NCBI RefSeq assembly: GCF_900086715.1
Contig: NZ_FLKH01000009.1
Location: 212,238 to 276,237, forward strand
DNA length: 64,000 nt
DNA from: Gracilibacillus timonensis
GTDB lineage: Bacteria > Bacillota > Bacilli > Bacillales > Amphibacillaceae
Direction of reading: 5' to 3'
How positions within the stretch are numbered: position 1 is the first letter of the stretch; every line of letters begins with the position of its first letter. Below, in pieces: positions 26,320-34,981 of this stretch. Below the pieces are notes generated by a model. That model did not search any database, was not told where the DNA came from, and was given only the letters and a program-made list of their open reading frames with translations. The position numbers and the translations under genes were made by a program.

Positions 26320-27972
26320 ATGATGAAAAAGCAGCGATATTGGTATATGTTACTGATTTTCTTGTTGGCTGTCGGTATCATTGCGGGGTGTTCAGACTCA
26401 AGTACCAACGAATCGACCGAAGATGATAATGAACAGGCAGAGGCGGAGGAAACAACAGAGGAAGATCCATTCGTGCTTGGTGATGAGCCATTAGAGATTA
26501 CTATGTTTGGTAATTATGACTGGTACACCATGCCTGGCTGGGGCGATGATCAAGCAACTGAATGGATTAAGGAAAACAAGGGTGTAGATATCACGGCAAT
26601 TGATGGTGGTGGTAATGCCGAACAAAGGCTAACGACAATGATTGCAGGTGGCGATTTGCCAGACTTTATTTGGACAGATAGGGGACCTGACGTGGAGAGA
26701 TTACGTGAAGGTGGGGCATTAGTTCCTCTAGATCCATACCTTGATAAATATACGAATTTAAGGGATTGGTTTGGGGAAGAGGGAATCAATATGCTGCGTT
26801 CTGACGATGGTAAACTGTATCAATTCCCGAACTGGTACAATTCCAGTCCATTTGGAAATGCAGGATATGTTGTGAATAAAGGAATCTATGAAGAGCTAGG
26901 CTCACCTGCATTAGAAACAACCGAGGATTTATACGCTTATTTGCAATTAGTTAAAGAGAATTACCCTGATGTTATCCCATTTGAAACAGGTTTGGATGGG
27001 CAGGGAATTAATGTATTATATTCTGCCTTTGCAGAAGGGGAGTCACCGGCGAATATTAATAATGTTGCCGTACCGCAAGGAGATCAATTAACATCGATTT
27101 TTACCGATGAGAATTATGTAGACTCTTTAAAATATGCAAGTCAACTATTTAGAGAACGATTAATTACTCAAGATGCGTTAACACAAGATCAGGATATGGT
27201 GATTGAAAAGGTAACGACTGGTGAAATTGCTGTTTTTGCTTCGGCAAGTCCGACCGACCATGCGCGTACAGGTCACTATACCTTGCAAGAAGAAAATCCT
27301 GATGGCGGCTACTTTATGATTTGGCCAATCCATGAACCAGGCTTAGACGAAAATGAAATCTATCCAGGTTCCTACAATATGATGGGGTGGAATGTGAGTG
27401 TCATTACGAAAGGTGCAGAAGACCCAGAGAAAGTGTTTGCCTTTTTGGATTGGCTAACAGGTCCTGAAGGTCAATCTTCCCTTATTTTTGGACCTGAGGG
27501 CAAGTATTGGGATGGATTCGATGGAGAAGGGTTTCCGCAATTCACCGATGCCTACCATGAAGATCCAGAAGGTTTAGCCAAGATTGAAGAAGATACGGCG
27601 AACTTCCAGTGGAATGGGAACTCCAATTTCCTAGATACGGCTAAGGCAAATTTCGAGGCTACACTGCCTGAGGACCAGCGGAATTGGACAACGCATTGGC
27701 AGAGTACAATTACTTGGGACACCCAATATGACGCTACGCAATATTTGAATATTAATCCACTTCCAGAAAGTGAAGAAGGTATTATTCAACAGCGCATTGG
27801 TGAGATATTTGAGGAAGCACGTGCCGAGGCGATCTATGCGCAGAGTGATGAAGAAGTGGAAGAGATCATGACAACAGCTGAAGAAGCAGCGCAAGGGGTA
27901 GGTTATCAGCAATTGCTTGATTTCCAAACCGAGAAATGGCAAGAGAATTTAACGATATTATCTGCTGAATAA
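26320..27972 (+). CDS. Extracellular sugar-binding lipoprotein, LplA/YtcQ type
   Basis: Solute receptor of the importer. The signal peptide ends in the lipobox IIAGC with Cys24 as lipid anchor, followed by an acidic, Ser/Thr-rich spacer. The mature domain (about 525 aa) has the large-receptor features of the LplA group, e.g. NKGVDITAIDGGGNAEQRLTTMIAGGDLPDFIW and SYNMMGWNVSVITKGAEDPEKVFAFLDWL. Members bind oligosaccharides such as pectin or xylan fragments. Placement next to the LPMO suggests chitin-derived oligomers, which is inference. I start at the first ATG (26320) after AAGGGGAGAG. Confidence 0.9.
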   Translation: MMKKQRYWYMLLIFLLAVGIIAGCSDSSTNESTEDDNEQAEAEETTEEDPFVLGDEPLEITMFGNYDWYTMPGWGDDQATEWIKENKGVDITAIDGGGNAEQRLTTMIAGGDLPDFIWTDRGPDVERLREGGALVPLDPYLDKYTNLRDWFGEEGINMLRSDDGKLYQFPNWYNSSPFGNAGYVVNKGIYEELGSPALETTEDLYAYLQLVKENYPDVIPFETGLDGQGINVLYSAFAEGESPANINNVAVPQGDQLTSIFTDENYVDSLKYASQLFRERLITQDALTQDQDMVIEKVTTGEIAVFASASPTDHARTGHYTLQEENPDGGYFMIWPIHEPGLDENEIYPGSYNMMGWNVSVITKGAEDPEKVFAFLDWLTGPEGQSSLIFGPEGKYWDGFDGEGFPQFTDAYHEDPEGLAKIEEDTANFQWNGNSNFLDTAKANFEATLPEDQRNWTTHWQSTITWDTQYDATQYLNINPLPESEEGIIQQRIGEIFEEARAEAIYAQSDEEVEEIMTTAEEAAQGVGYQQLLDFQTEKWQENLTILSAE

Positions 27973-28004
27973 GAGAGGAAATAGGAAAAAGGAGGGAAGC
28001 AGAA

Positions 28005-28706
28005 ATGGAATGGACAGGAATTTCTGGTAGACTGTATCGAGTGTGTGATTGGCTCATGAGGTTATTAAGGGTTAATCTGATCTGGCTGACTTTCAATTTC
28101 CCGATTGTCTATTTGTCATTAGCTATGCTGTATGCCAAAGACATGGGAGAACTATATTGGATCTTGTTCACCATTATTGCTTTACTTCCTTTTACCTTTT
28201 TTCCGGCTACTGTCGCCATGTTTGCCTTGGTGAGGCGGGCAGTCATGCACCGAATGCACCATCAATTATTGCGCCATTTTTGGTTGTTTTATCGTCAAAA
28301 TTATGGAAAGGCGCTACTAGGTGGATTGGTGATAACGTTGGTTTGGGGGATTTGGCTGATCAACTATCAATTATTACAGACAGAAATAGGGTCCCCATTG
28401 TTTTATACGTATCTGGTATTTACAGTATTTTTGCTCGCTTTTAGTAGTTATTTTATGGCAGACACCGTCCATGTGCAGTTGCGAGTTTGGGCCAGCTTTA
28501 GAAAGGCGTTGTTGATGAGCTTGTCTTTCCCGCATTATACGATTTCTAGTATAGGCATTTCTCTGGTCGCCTTGTATATGCTGTATCAGATTCATCCATT
28601 ATTCTTGATGTTATATGGTGGGATTATTCCAGTGTTGCTCTGTTTTTTAAGTTACTATCTTATCTTTATCCGAGCTGGAAAATTACTCAAACCGCAAATG
28701 GAGTAG
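28005..28706 (+). CDS. DUF624/YesL-family membrane protein
   Basis: Membrane protein of 233 aa with about five helices. It begins GRLYRVCDWLMRLLRVNLIWLTFNFPIVYLSL, the YesL signature. The family is found almost exclusively with LplABC/YesOPQ-type sugar transporters and is thought to assist them, but no activity is proven. It starts 32 bases after the binding-protein gene with AAGGAGGG, and a strong terminator follows, so it closes this operon. Confidence 0.88.
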   Translation: MEWTGISGRLYRVCDWLMRLLRVNLIWLTFNFPIVYLSLAMLYAKDMGELYWILFTIIALLPFTFFPATVAMFALVRRAVMHRMHHQLLRHFWLFYRQNYGKALLGGLVITLVWGIWLINYQLLQTEIGSPLFYTYLVFTVFLLAFSSYFMADTVHVQLRVWASFRKALLMSLSFPHYTISSIGISLVALYMLYQIHPLFLMLYGGIIPVLLCFLSYYLIFIRAGKLLKPQME

Positions 28707-28769
28707 GTTCATGAACTGTCGAAATAGGATCAATATGCCCCAACGTTTACGATAGATAAGGTTAATTGA

Positions 28770-28807
28770 AAAAAGCCAAGGCAGCAAGTGCCCCTTGGCT
28801 TTTTTTA
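28770..28807 (+). terminator. Terminator of the first sugar ABC operon
   Basis: AAAAGCCAAGG / CCTTGGCTTTTTTT with a 10-base loop. Confidence 0.9.
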
Positions 28808-28945
28808 AGCTAGAGAAGTTTATAAACCTTGAGTATAATAGGACTAATGATTTGACCTTGAACGAATCGTAGTTCCGGTTTTATTTTGGTTTGATCATGT
28901 CTAATGGAAACATGCTGTGTCACAAGGGTGGATAACTACCTTGGC

Positions 28946-29962
28946 TTAACGAATTACATCTTGCCGTTTGTTTGTTATCGCCTGTAAAATATCTTGCTCA
29001 GAGGCGAGCGATGTGTCACCGGTAATCGTGTGCGCTAACATGCAAGAGGCAACTGCAAACGGAATGATTTGCGCAGGTGCTTGTTTTTGTAATACACCAT
29101 GGATAATGCCAGTTGTAAAGGCATCACCAGCCCCGATCCTGTCCAGTACGGCAAAGCGCTGCTGATCAGCATAATAGAAACTGTCTTCTTGATAAAGAAA
29201 CCCGCGAATGGAATTGGTCTCATCCTCATGAACATCACGGTGTGTCCCAGCAATAATAGGGATTTGATACTTTTCTGCGATCTGGGGTATCAGTTCTTCC
29301 AGTTGATTTTCTCTCGATGTGTGCGAAGAGGTGTAGCCTAAAGTAAATAAAGCATCCTTTTCATTCATCATCACGATATCGGCTAATTCAAGCAATTCCT
29401 GGTAATGCGGTCTAGCTGTTTGATAGCCATTTTCGCCCCAAAGTGAGGGACGGTAATTGCAATCAAATACCACTTGGCCGCCCTGTTGCTTAACCAAGCC
29501 AGCCAATTGTTTTAATTGGGCCCGCACACGTTCGTTCATGGCTAGACTAATCCCGCATACATGCAAAAGCTGAATATTCTTGGCCAGTTCATCAAAAGGA
29601 TAGATAGCGGTCTCCGCTGTATTGAAGCTGCTTTCTAATCGATTGGAATAGGTAACACGACTGGATCGTGCCCCGAAACCATTTTCTAAGAAATACATAC
29701 CGAGATATTTACCCGCTCGTGCGATGGAATCTGTGACGATCCCTAATTTACGCAGGTAAGCGATCGCTGCATCCCCTAATGAATTTTTTGGCAATGTGGT
29801 AATTAAACGGGTAGGATACCCTAGACAATGCAAGCTACCTGTAATATTTACCCCGGTCCCTGAGAAACTGTATTGTAGTTGATTAGCTTGCGGTAGTAAC
29901 TGATGACCTGGCACTTCTAAACGCATCATTACTTCACCAAAGGCGGCAATCGTCTTAACCAT
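28946..29962 (-). CDS. kdgK: PfkB-family sugar kinase, 2-keto-3-deoxygluconate kinase-like
   Basis: Ribokinase-fold enzyme expected to phosphorylate 2-keto-3-deoxygluconate to KDPG with ATP. The N-terminus GEVMMRLEVPGHQLLPQA is KdgK-like. The glycine pair follows in YSFSGTGVNITGSLHCLGYP, and the anion hole and catalytic Asp are in DRIGAGDAFTTGIIHGVL (residues about 262-280). About 338 aa. It overlaps the aldolase gene by 8 bases and is the last gene of the four-gene operon. The presence of a kinase implies that the upstream steps use unphosphorylated substrates. Confidence 0.87.
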   Translation of the reverse strand: MVKTIAAFGEVMMRLEVPGHQLLPQANQLQYSFSGTGVNITGSLHCLGYPTRLITTLPKNSLGDAAIAYLRKLGIVTDSIARAGKYLGMYFLENGFGARSSRVTYSNRLESSFNTAETAIYPFDELAKNIQLLHVCGISLAMNERVRAQLKQLAGLVKQQGGQVVFDCNYRPSLWGENGYQTARPHYQELLELADIVMMNEKDALFTLGYTSSHTSRENQLEELIPQIAEKYQIPIIAGTHRDVHEDETNSIRGFLYQEDSFYYADQQRFAVLDRIGAGDAFTTGIIHGVLQKQAPAQIIPFAVASCMLAHTITGDTSLASEQDILQAITNKRQDVIR

Positions 29963-30704
29963 ATTGATTCACCAGCTTTTTCACTTCTGTTAATAACTGT
30001 TCGATGTCTTCCGTTTTGGTCGCTCCCGTTTCTTTATCAATAATCGATGAATAAACATGTGGAATGACTTTGGGCACCTTTGCGGCTAAGGCGATTTCTA
30101 AAATGTCGCTGAAATTGTCAAGATCGATCCCACCGGTAGGCTCCAAGGCGAAATCAGCTTTCCCACAAGCAGTTGCCACGGCTTGGTATTCATCCTTTGT
30201 CGATAGGCCCTTCATCGGGAAGTACTTGATTGCATTTCCTCCCATATCCTTGATGAGGTTGATGGCGGAATGAATGGATACGATTGCTTTTTCGCCTTGT
30301 TCACTGTGTGGACCTGTAGAAATATTGACATATCCTGGTTGACCGGTTGGTGTCACCAAACAGTTAATCCAGCTCTTATCTGTGCCAGCTTTGGCTCGGG
30401 TGTAACCGACAAATGGGAATACTTGATTCACGTGTTTACCAGGATAGGTATGCACAATGTCTGCGACAACTTTTCCTTGTTTGCTGTCACCTGCTCCAAG
30501 ACCTATCGATACGGCGTCATTTATAGCTGAGCCGTACTCTTTCATCGCATGGACGGCGCTTGGAACATTGTCATAGTCTTTGGATAAGACACCGATCAAG
30601 GCAAAGCCTTCCGCTGTCTGATAGATTTCTTGAGCATTCGCTATGCTATTAGCCAGTACATTAATGGCAACGCGATTTTTATAAAAGTGATCCGTGATGG
30701 ACAT
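29955..30704 (-). CDS. dgaF: KDPG aldolase of the DgaF type
   Basis: Predicted class I aldolase cleaving 2-keto-3-deoxy-6-phosphogluconate into pyruvate and glyceraldehyde-3-phosphate. It belongs to the DgaF family known from D-glucosaminate catabolism in Salmonella, distinct from classical Eda. Motifs: AINDAVSIGLGAGDSKQGKVV, NCLVTPTGQPGYVNISTGP, GGNAIKYFPMKGLS (probable Schiff-base Lys in NAIKYFP) and LEPTGGIDLDNF. 249 aa. It sits 3 bases after the ammonia-lyase gene, showing tight coupling. Confidence 0.87.
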   Translation of the reverse strand: MSITDHFYKNRVAINVLANSIANAQEIYQTAEGFALIGVLSKDYDNVPSAVHAMKEYGSAINDAVSIGLGAGDSKQGKVVADIVHTYPGKHVNQVFPFVGYTRAKAGTDKSWINCLVTPTGQPGYVNISTGPHSEQGEKAIVSIHSAINLIKDMGGNAIKYFPMKGLSTKDEYQAVATACGKADFALEPTGGIDLDNFSDILEIALAAKVPKVIPHVYSSIIDKETGATKTEDIEQLLTEVKKLVNQYG

Positions 30705-30707
30705 AAG

Positions 30708-31811
30708 TTATTTTCCTCCTAAAATTTCTTGTATGCGCTCTGTGATAACATCGATATCATTCCCTTTTAGTGGTCGAGGATCAATATCAAAGAAGCCTTG
30801 TTTGCTACCATAGTCACGCGTATAGATGGCAATAGCCCCATTTTTAAGCTCTGTCACGGTTTGTTCCGCTGTTTTACCAGCAAGAGAAGCATCTATTTGA
30901 ATACGACCGCGATAGATGGCTCGTCCAGCTTCATCTTGTACTATATCTACCGAAACACCAGGTAAGTCAGCTAATTTCTCTAAGGATCGCAAGCTTTCTT
31001 TTTCTGTCTGGCTGTGGTCGGTTTTGGTGAAAAAAAGGTCTAACGCTTGCAGCAGTCCAAAGCTCGCTTCTTTTCCTACTTTCATACTTCTGCCGATCCC
31101 GTGTAGCTGCACCTTGACCCAATCGATATAGGCTTTTTTTCCTGCGACAATACCGGATGTCGGACCTTCGATTGCCTTTGAGCCACTGTAAATCACTAAA
31201 TCAGAGCAAGCAGGATACTTACGTAAATCTTCTTCGGCCGCTGCATCGACAATGAGAGGAATGTTATAGGCTTGAGCTACTTGCCAAGCCTCCTCTATCG
31301 AAATGGTATTTTTCTGTACGGCGTGATGGGATTGAACATAAAGAATTGCTGCAGTATGTTCGTTAATGGCTTCTGCGATATGGTGCTGTTTTCCTTCGTT
31401 CGCATAGCCAACTTCTACAAGTTTTCCGCCACCTAAATAGACCATTGTTTCGATTGGTGCACCGTATTGTACGTTATGTCCTTTGAAGCAAATAATTTCG
31501 TTTTTGGGAATGGGCTGCTGATGTAACTGCAGGCTTTTTCGTTGGTTCCCTTCTGTGATCATGCCAGCCACCGATAAGGCAATGCCACTTGAAGCAGAAT
31601 TAACAATTACTGCATCCTCACTATGTAGTTGGTTCGCAATATGTCCCCCCGCTTTATCCACTAAGTCTTCTATTTCAACATAGTTTTGCGCCCCGGTTTT
31701 CATTGCTTCCAGAACGGAATCGCTAGGAGCTGAAACCCCAAGAATACTCATTCTGCCGCTTGCATTGACGACTCGTTTTAGACCATATTTATGATGTAAT
31801 GATTTCTCCAT
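30708..31811 (-). CDS. dgaE: PLP-dependent D-glucosaminate(-6-phosphate) ammonia-lyase, DgaE/SelA-like
   Basis: Fold-type I PLP enzyme that eliminates ammonia from glucosaminate or its 6-phosphate to give the 2-keto-3-deoxy acid. The start KYGLKRVVNASGRMSILGVSAPS and the cofactor lysine in LVIYSGSKAIEGPTSGIVAGK (residues about 203-223) mark the SelA/DgaE branch. 367 aa. Its first 23 bases overlap the deacetylase gene and its ribosome binding site TAGGAGTG lies inside it. Because a KDG kinase is encoded in the same operon, the natural substrate is more likely free D-glucosaminate; this is inference. Confidence 0.87.
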   Translation of the reverse strand: MEKSLHHKYGLKRVVNASGRMSILGVSAPSDSVLEAMKTGAQNYVEIEDLVDKAGGHIANQLHSEDAVIVNSASSGIALSVAGMITEGNQRKSLQLHQQPIPKNEIICFKGHNVQYGAPIETMVYLGGGKLVEVGYANEGKQHHIAEAINEHTAAILYVQSHHAVQKNTISIEEAWQVAQAYNIPLIVDAAAEEDLRKYPACSDLVIYSGSKAIEGPTSGIVAGKKAYIDWVKVQLHGIGRSMKVGKEASFGLLQALDLFFTKTDHSQTEKESLRSLEKLADLPGVSVDIVQDEAGRAIYRGRIQIDASLAGKTAEQTVTELKNGAIAIYTRDYGSKQGFFDIDPRPLKGNDIDVITERIQEILGGK

Positions 31812-32889
31812 TCTTTATCACTCCTACTGTATGAATCATTTGTTTTGCTGTTCTTGTTTTCCCTTCTGAATCCGTCAACATTTGCTGAGAGGGTCTAACC
31901 TCAAAAAGGGTAAGGTCAGCTGTTGTCCCCGTCTTCAACTGTCCTAGCTCAGGTCTGCCGATTGCTTGCGCAGGTAGAAGGGTAACAGCATCGATTACTT
32001 GCGGCAGGCTGTATCCTAACAGCAGAAATTTGCTTGCTACATCAGCTAGGCTGTATACAGGACCATTTTGCCGGTTTCCCCGGTAAATATCTGAACTAAT
32101 CGAAAAGGGTTGAATCGCATGTTTCTTTGCATATTCTGCCACTTGAAAGGAAAAACTGGCCGTGCCGTGCCCTACATCCAGTCGTACACCCCGGTTGATC
32201 GCTGATAAGAGCTCAGGCAGTGGTTGACCATCCTCGGAGAAAAGGTTATTAGCTTTGCCATTTAAAAAATGCGTGATAATATCTCCTTTTTCTAGTTGAG
32301 GGAGAATATCAGTTATATCAGGCGGACCAGATCCAATATGGACCATTAAGGGTAAAGAAGTGCGTTTTGCCCAAGAACGAGCAATCTGCAATGGCCGAAT
32401 GCCGCTGTCTTTTACCACGCTTTTACTCATTCTTACCTTTAAACCAACAATCTTAGTAGGGTGTACTGCAATGGTTTCTAATAAAGCAGCTTCCTTTAAC
32501 CAATCTAGATTGGATAATTCATCGATTCGCTGCAAACCAATCGTTGAGACGTTGAGAAAGGCAAGTAGATTAGTTTTGGCAGAATCAGTGGTGGGGAAGA
32601 GATCGCTTACACTATCTGCGCCACAACTTCCTGCATCGACTACGGTGGTAACACCTTGCTGCACACCGATCAAATCGAGTTCATCCCCGTAGGGCTCTAA
32701 CTTTTTATTGGCGTGGACATGTAAATCGATCCAGCCTTTTGAGACGTAACAACCGGAATAGTCGTAAGCTGTTGGTGCTGCACCTTGACCAGCATTGGTA
32801 ATGTGTTGTATCTGATTACCTCGGATAACGATGTCGACTTTCTCCCCAGTGGTTACTTGGAGATTTTGTAAAACATATGTATGTGTCAT
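31789..32889 (-). CDS. Amidohydrolase-superfamily deacetylase, candidate N-acetylglucosaminate deacetylase
   Basis: Binuclear metal hydrolase of the amidohydrolase/deacetylase group related to EF_0837 and Atu3266, members of which remove acetyl groups. Metal ligands are visible: GWIDLHVHAN (HxH), the carbamylated-Lys candidate in VGLKVRMSKS, MVHIGSG, DIITHFLNG and the Asp in SISSDIYRGN. 366 aa. First gene of the operon, with AGGAGGAAATC before the ATG and a NagR-like operator 44 bases upstream. The context points to N-acetyl-D-glucosaminate as substrate. Older annotations may call it dihydroorotase, which the neighbours do not support. Confidence 0.85.
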   Translation of the reverse strand: MTHTYVLQNLQVTTGEKVDIVIRGNQIQHITNAGQGAAPTAYDYSGCYVSKGWIDLHVHANKKLEPYGDELDLIGVQQGVTTVVDAGSCGADSVSDLFPTTDSAKTNLLAFLNVSTIGLQRIDELSNLDWLKEAALLETIAVHPTKIVGLKVRMSKSVVKDSGIRPLQIARSWAKRTSLPLMVHIGSGPPDITDILPQLEKGDIITHFLNGKANNLFSEDGQPLPELLSAINRGVRLDVGHGTASFSFQVAEYAKKHAIQPFSISSDIYRGNRQNGPVYSLADVASKFLLLGYSLPQVIDAVTLLPAQAIGRPELGQLKTGTTADLTLFEVRPSQQMLTDSEGKTRTAKQMIHTVGVIKNGEIITS

Positions 32890-32932
32890 TCTGATTTCCT
32901 CCTAACACTACTAGAATAGCAATTTAAAATAT

Positions 32933-32948
32933 AGAAGTCTATACCTGT
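32933..32948 (-). promoter_or_regulatory. NagR-type operator of the glucosaminate operon
   Basis: Minus strand ACAGGTATAGACTTCT, sharing the GGTATAGACnnCT core with sites at 24029 and 40111. It contains a TATAGA that can serve as -10. Confidence 0.55.
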
Positions 32949-33084
32949 TTGGGAGTTTTAGAAAATATATGTGTTTTTATTTAGGATAAACATCGTTTAA
33001 ATACCTATTTTACCAGAATTCGCATGCATTCCTTCTTTAATTTGGTACGATAAATAATCAAACTGTCCATGTAGCGCGTTAATT

Positions 33085-33783
33085 TCATAATACATTCGCC
33101 CAGCTTGGAATGGAGAGGTTACATAGTATATCCAGCTCTTTTTCCCTTTGAACGGTATAAGAACTCATTGTATACAAATCACCATCACATCGTCCAGGAT
33201 GGGTCATGACTTCCACTGAAGAAAAAGAGTATGTATGTAGCCGTTCGAAAATATTTAGGCCAGCACCATCACCATAAAAATCTACCCAAAGTGCCTCGGT
33301 TAGCAACAGGTCTGTCCTGTCTCGAAAAGTATCTTGACAACGAACGGGAATCTGATATTTATCCGCTAATTCGATTACTATCTCTTTTAACGGCTGCCAG
33401 CCATGGATGTGATGGTGACTATCAAGGTGGTGAAGAGGAAGACCAGTTGCCAGAAAGGCTTCAATTTGGGCACGCCATTCATCTCTTACATCATCTAAAC
33501 AAGGTATATCCATTTCGTAAAAACGATTGGTGAAACGAAACATACCCCGTTCATTTGTAAGGCTGGACGTAGGAGAAAATAAAGGTTTTCCAGAAGTAAG
33601 TATAAGGTGCAAGCCAATGTCTAGAGAGGGACATTGTTTGGCTAGATCAATGGCATAATCTACTGCTAAACCGTTCATCATTATGGTAGTCGAAGAAATA
33701 ACACCGTGCTGATGTGCTTGAATAATACCGTTGGAAACCCCTTTTGTTATTCCGAAATCATCGGCATTGAATAAAATATCCAA
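33085..33783 (-). CDS. chbG: Chitooligosaccharide deacetylase, ChbG/YdjC family
   Basis: Metal-dependent deacetylase that removes one acetyl group from chitobiose (often as the 6-phosphate) so that downstream hydrolases can act. Family motifs: DILFNADDFGITKGVSNGI (metal Asp pair), IGLHLILTSG, LPLHHLDSHHHIHGW (metal His) and VEVMTHPGRCD. I choose the TTG start at 33783 because GAGAGGAAGAG lies just upstream and family proteins start MxxLIINADDFG. An ATG at 33816, inside the regulator gene, is possible. It is the second gene after the GntR regulator, translationally close to it. Confidence 0.87.
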   Translation of the reverse strand: MDILFNADDFGITKGVSNGIIQAHQHGVISSTTIMMNGLAVDYAIDLAKQCPSLDIGLHLILTSGKPLFSPTSSLTNERGMFRFTNRFYEMDIPCLDDVRDEWRAQIEAFLATGLPLHHLDSHHHIHGWQPLKEIVIELADKYQIPVRCQDTFRDRTDLLLTEALWVDFYGDGAGLNIFERLHTYSFSSVEVMTHPGRCDGDLYTMSSYTVQREKELDILCNLSIPSWANVL

Positions 33784-33802
33784 TATTCTCTTCCTCTCTG
33801 CT

Positions 33803-34537
33803 TTATATTTCTGCATCTTCCGGATACAATCTCTCGATGACAAAATTGGTTTTATCACCACGGAAATAGGATTGTGAGTATTCAACCTTGTTCCCTTCTT
33901 GGTCTTCGGCAACGGTTTCGATATAAAAACAGGGAAGACCAATTTCTGAATCTAGATAATAAGAAGTGCTTTCGTCTGACAAGGTAAGCTCGATATGTTC
34001 TGTTGTTTTGGCAATGGCCACATGGAAATCCTGCTTCAAGGCATTGTAGAGTGAAGTTTCTGCTTGTTTTTTTGTGATTCCAGGTGCAGTGCTCCATGGA
34101 ATATAAGAAATTTCATATTGCGTGGGTGAATGATTGGCTTTGCGGACACGTTCAATCTTTTGGATCGGGTCATTAGGAGGGACACCTAATGCCAGTTGAA
34201 TCGTTTCACTGGCAGGTATAACCGATAAATCAATTAAGATAATCTCAGCGGTCTTTCCTTGCACCTCCACTTGATCGACATAGCGTTTGACGGTTTGAGA
34301 CAGGGTTTGATGTACTTTTTTGTCAGCTACGAAAGTTCCCCGCCCTTGGGTGCGTTCCAAATATCCCTCTAGGGTTAATTGGTTTAACGCGGCCCTGACG
34401 GTGGTTCGGCTTACATCAAAATTTTTGCATAGTTCAAGTTCGGTTGGAATTTTTTCACCTTTCTGGTAAGTGCCGTTCTTAATCCTTGCCAGTAATTCAC
34501 TTTTGATATGTGCGTGTAAGGATTGTTTCTTCTCCAT
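33803..34537 (-). CDS. GntR-family (HutC subfamily) transcriptional regulator
   Basis: N-terminal winged helix (ELLARIKNGTYQKGEKIPTELELCKNFDVSRTTVRAALNQLTLEGYLERTQGRGTFV, residues 12-67) and a C-terminal UTRA effector domain. About 244 aa, AAAGGAG before the ATG. It is co-directional with chbG and divergent from the PTS operon starting at 34982, so it probably controls both in response to a sugar phosphate such as chitobiose-6-phosphate. It is a second regulator of NagR type in this region, with a similar DNA-reading helix. Confidence 0.9.
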   Translation of the reverse strand: MEKKQSLHAHIKSELLARIKNGTYQKGEKIPTELELCKNFDVSRTTVRAALNQLTLEGYLERTQGRGTFVADKKVHQTLSQTVKRYVDQVEVQGKTAEIILIDLSVIPASETIQLALGVPPNDPIQKIERVRKANHSPTQYEISYIPWSTAPGITKKQAETSLYNALKQDFHVAIAKTTEHIELTLSDESTSYYLDSEIGLPCFYIETVAEDQEGNKVEYSQSYFRGDKTNFVIERLYPEDAEI

Positions 34538-34981
34538 TATTTTCTCCTTTAACTGCTCTGTAAGATATTAACGTTAGTGTACTAAAGAAAGGCTATGATG
34601 ACAAGTAAATAAACGTAGTAACCAATCATGATAATCAAGGAATAGTGTTTACATTTACTTCATTATATGATACTTTTGTATTAAAAATAAAGCAAATATT
34701 AGAAAAATATGTTAGAAGAATTATACATAGTAGTAAAAAATAAAAAGGTAACGGGTATGGTAGCAGGGCGGATTAGTATTTCATTTCATTTTAGCAGGTA
34801 CAAATAGGGTAAACTAGGTACGAAGCGATAGATAATAAGGACAGGATAAGCGTAGGGATCGTTGTGAAAGCGGTTAAAATAAAGTGCGGATAACGACTTT
34901 GGATACTTCTCCATAGAAAAAAGTTGTAATGCGGTAAACCTAATACACCTCAATTGGTATGAAAGGGAGGTCGATAACGTA
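34538..34981. promoter_or_regulatory. Divergent regulatory region between the GntR gene and the PTS operon
   Basis: 444 bases without a gene. A possible promoter for the PTS is TTTACA-17-TACTTT near 34650. TTAACGTTAGTGTACTAA near 34570 is a partly palindromic operator candidate for the GntR protein. CAATTGGTAT close to 34950 resembles half of a NagR box. The transcript would have a leader of about 300 nt for which I see no clear fold. Confidence 0.3.

Noticed and set aside
31789..32889. Dihydroorotase
   Set aside because: Amidohydrolase motifs alone suggest this, but no pyrimidine genes are near and the operon is for glucosaminate-type catabolism.
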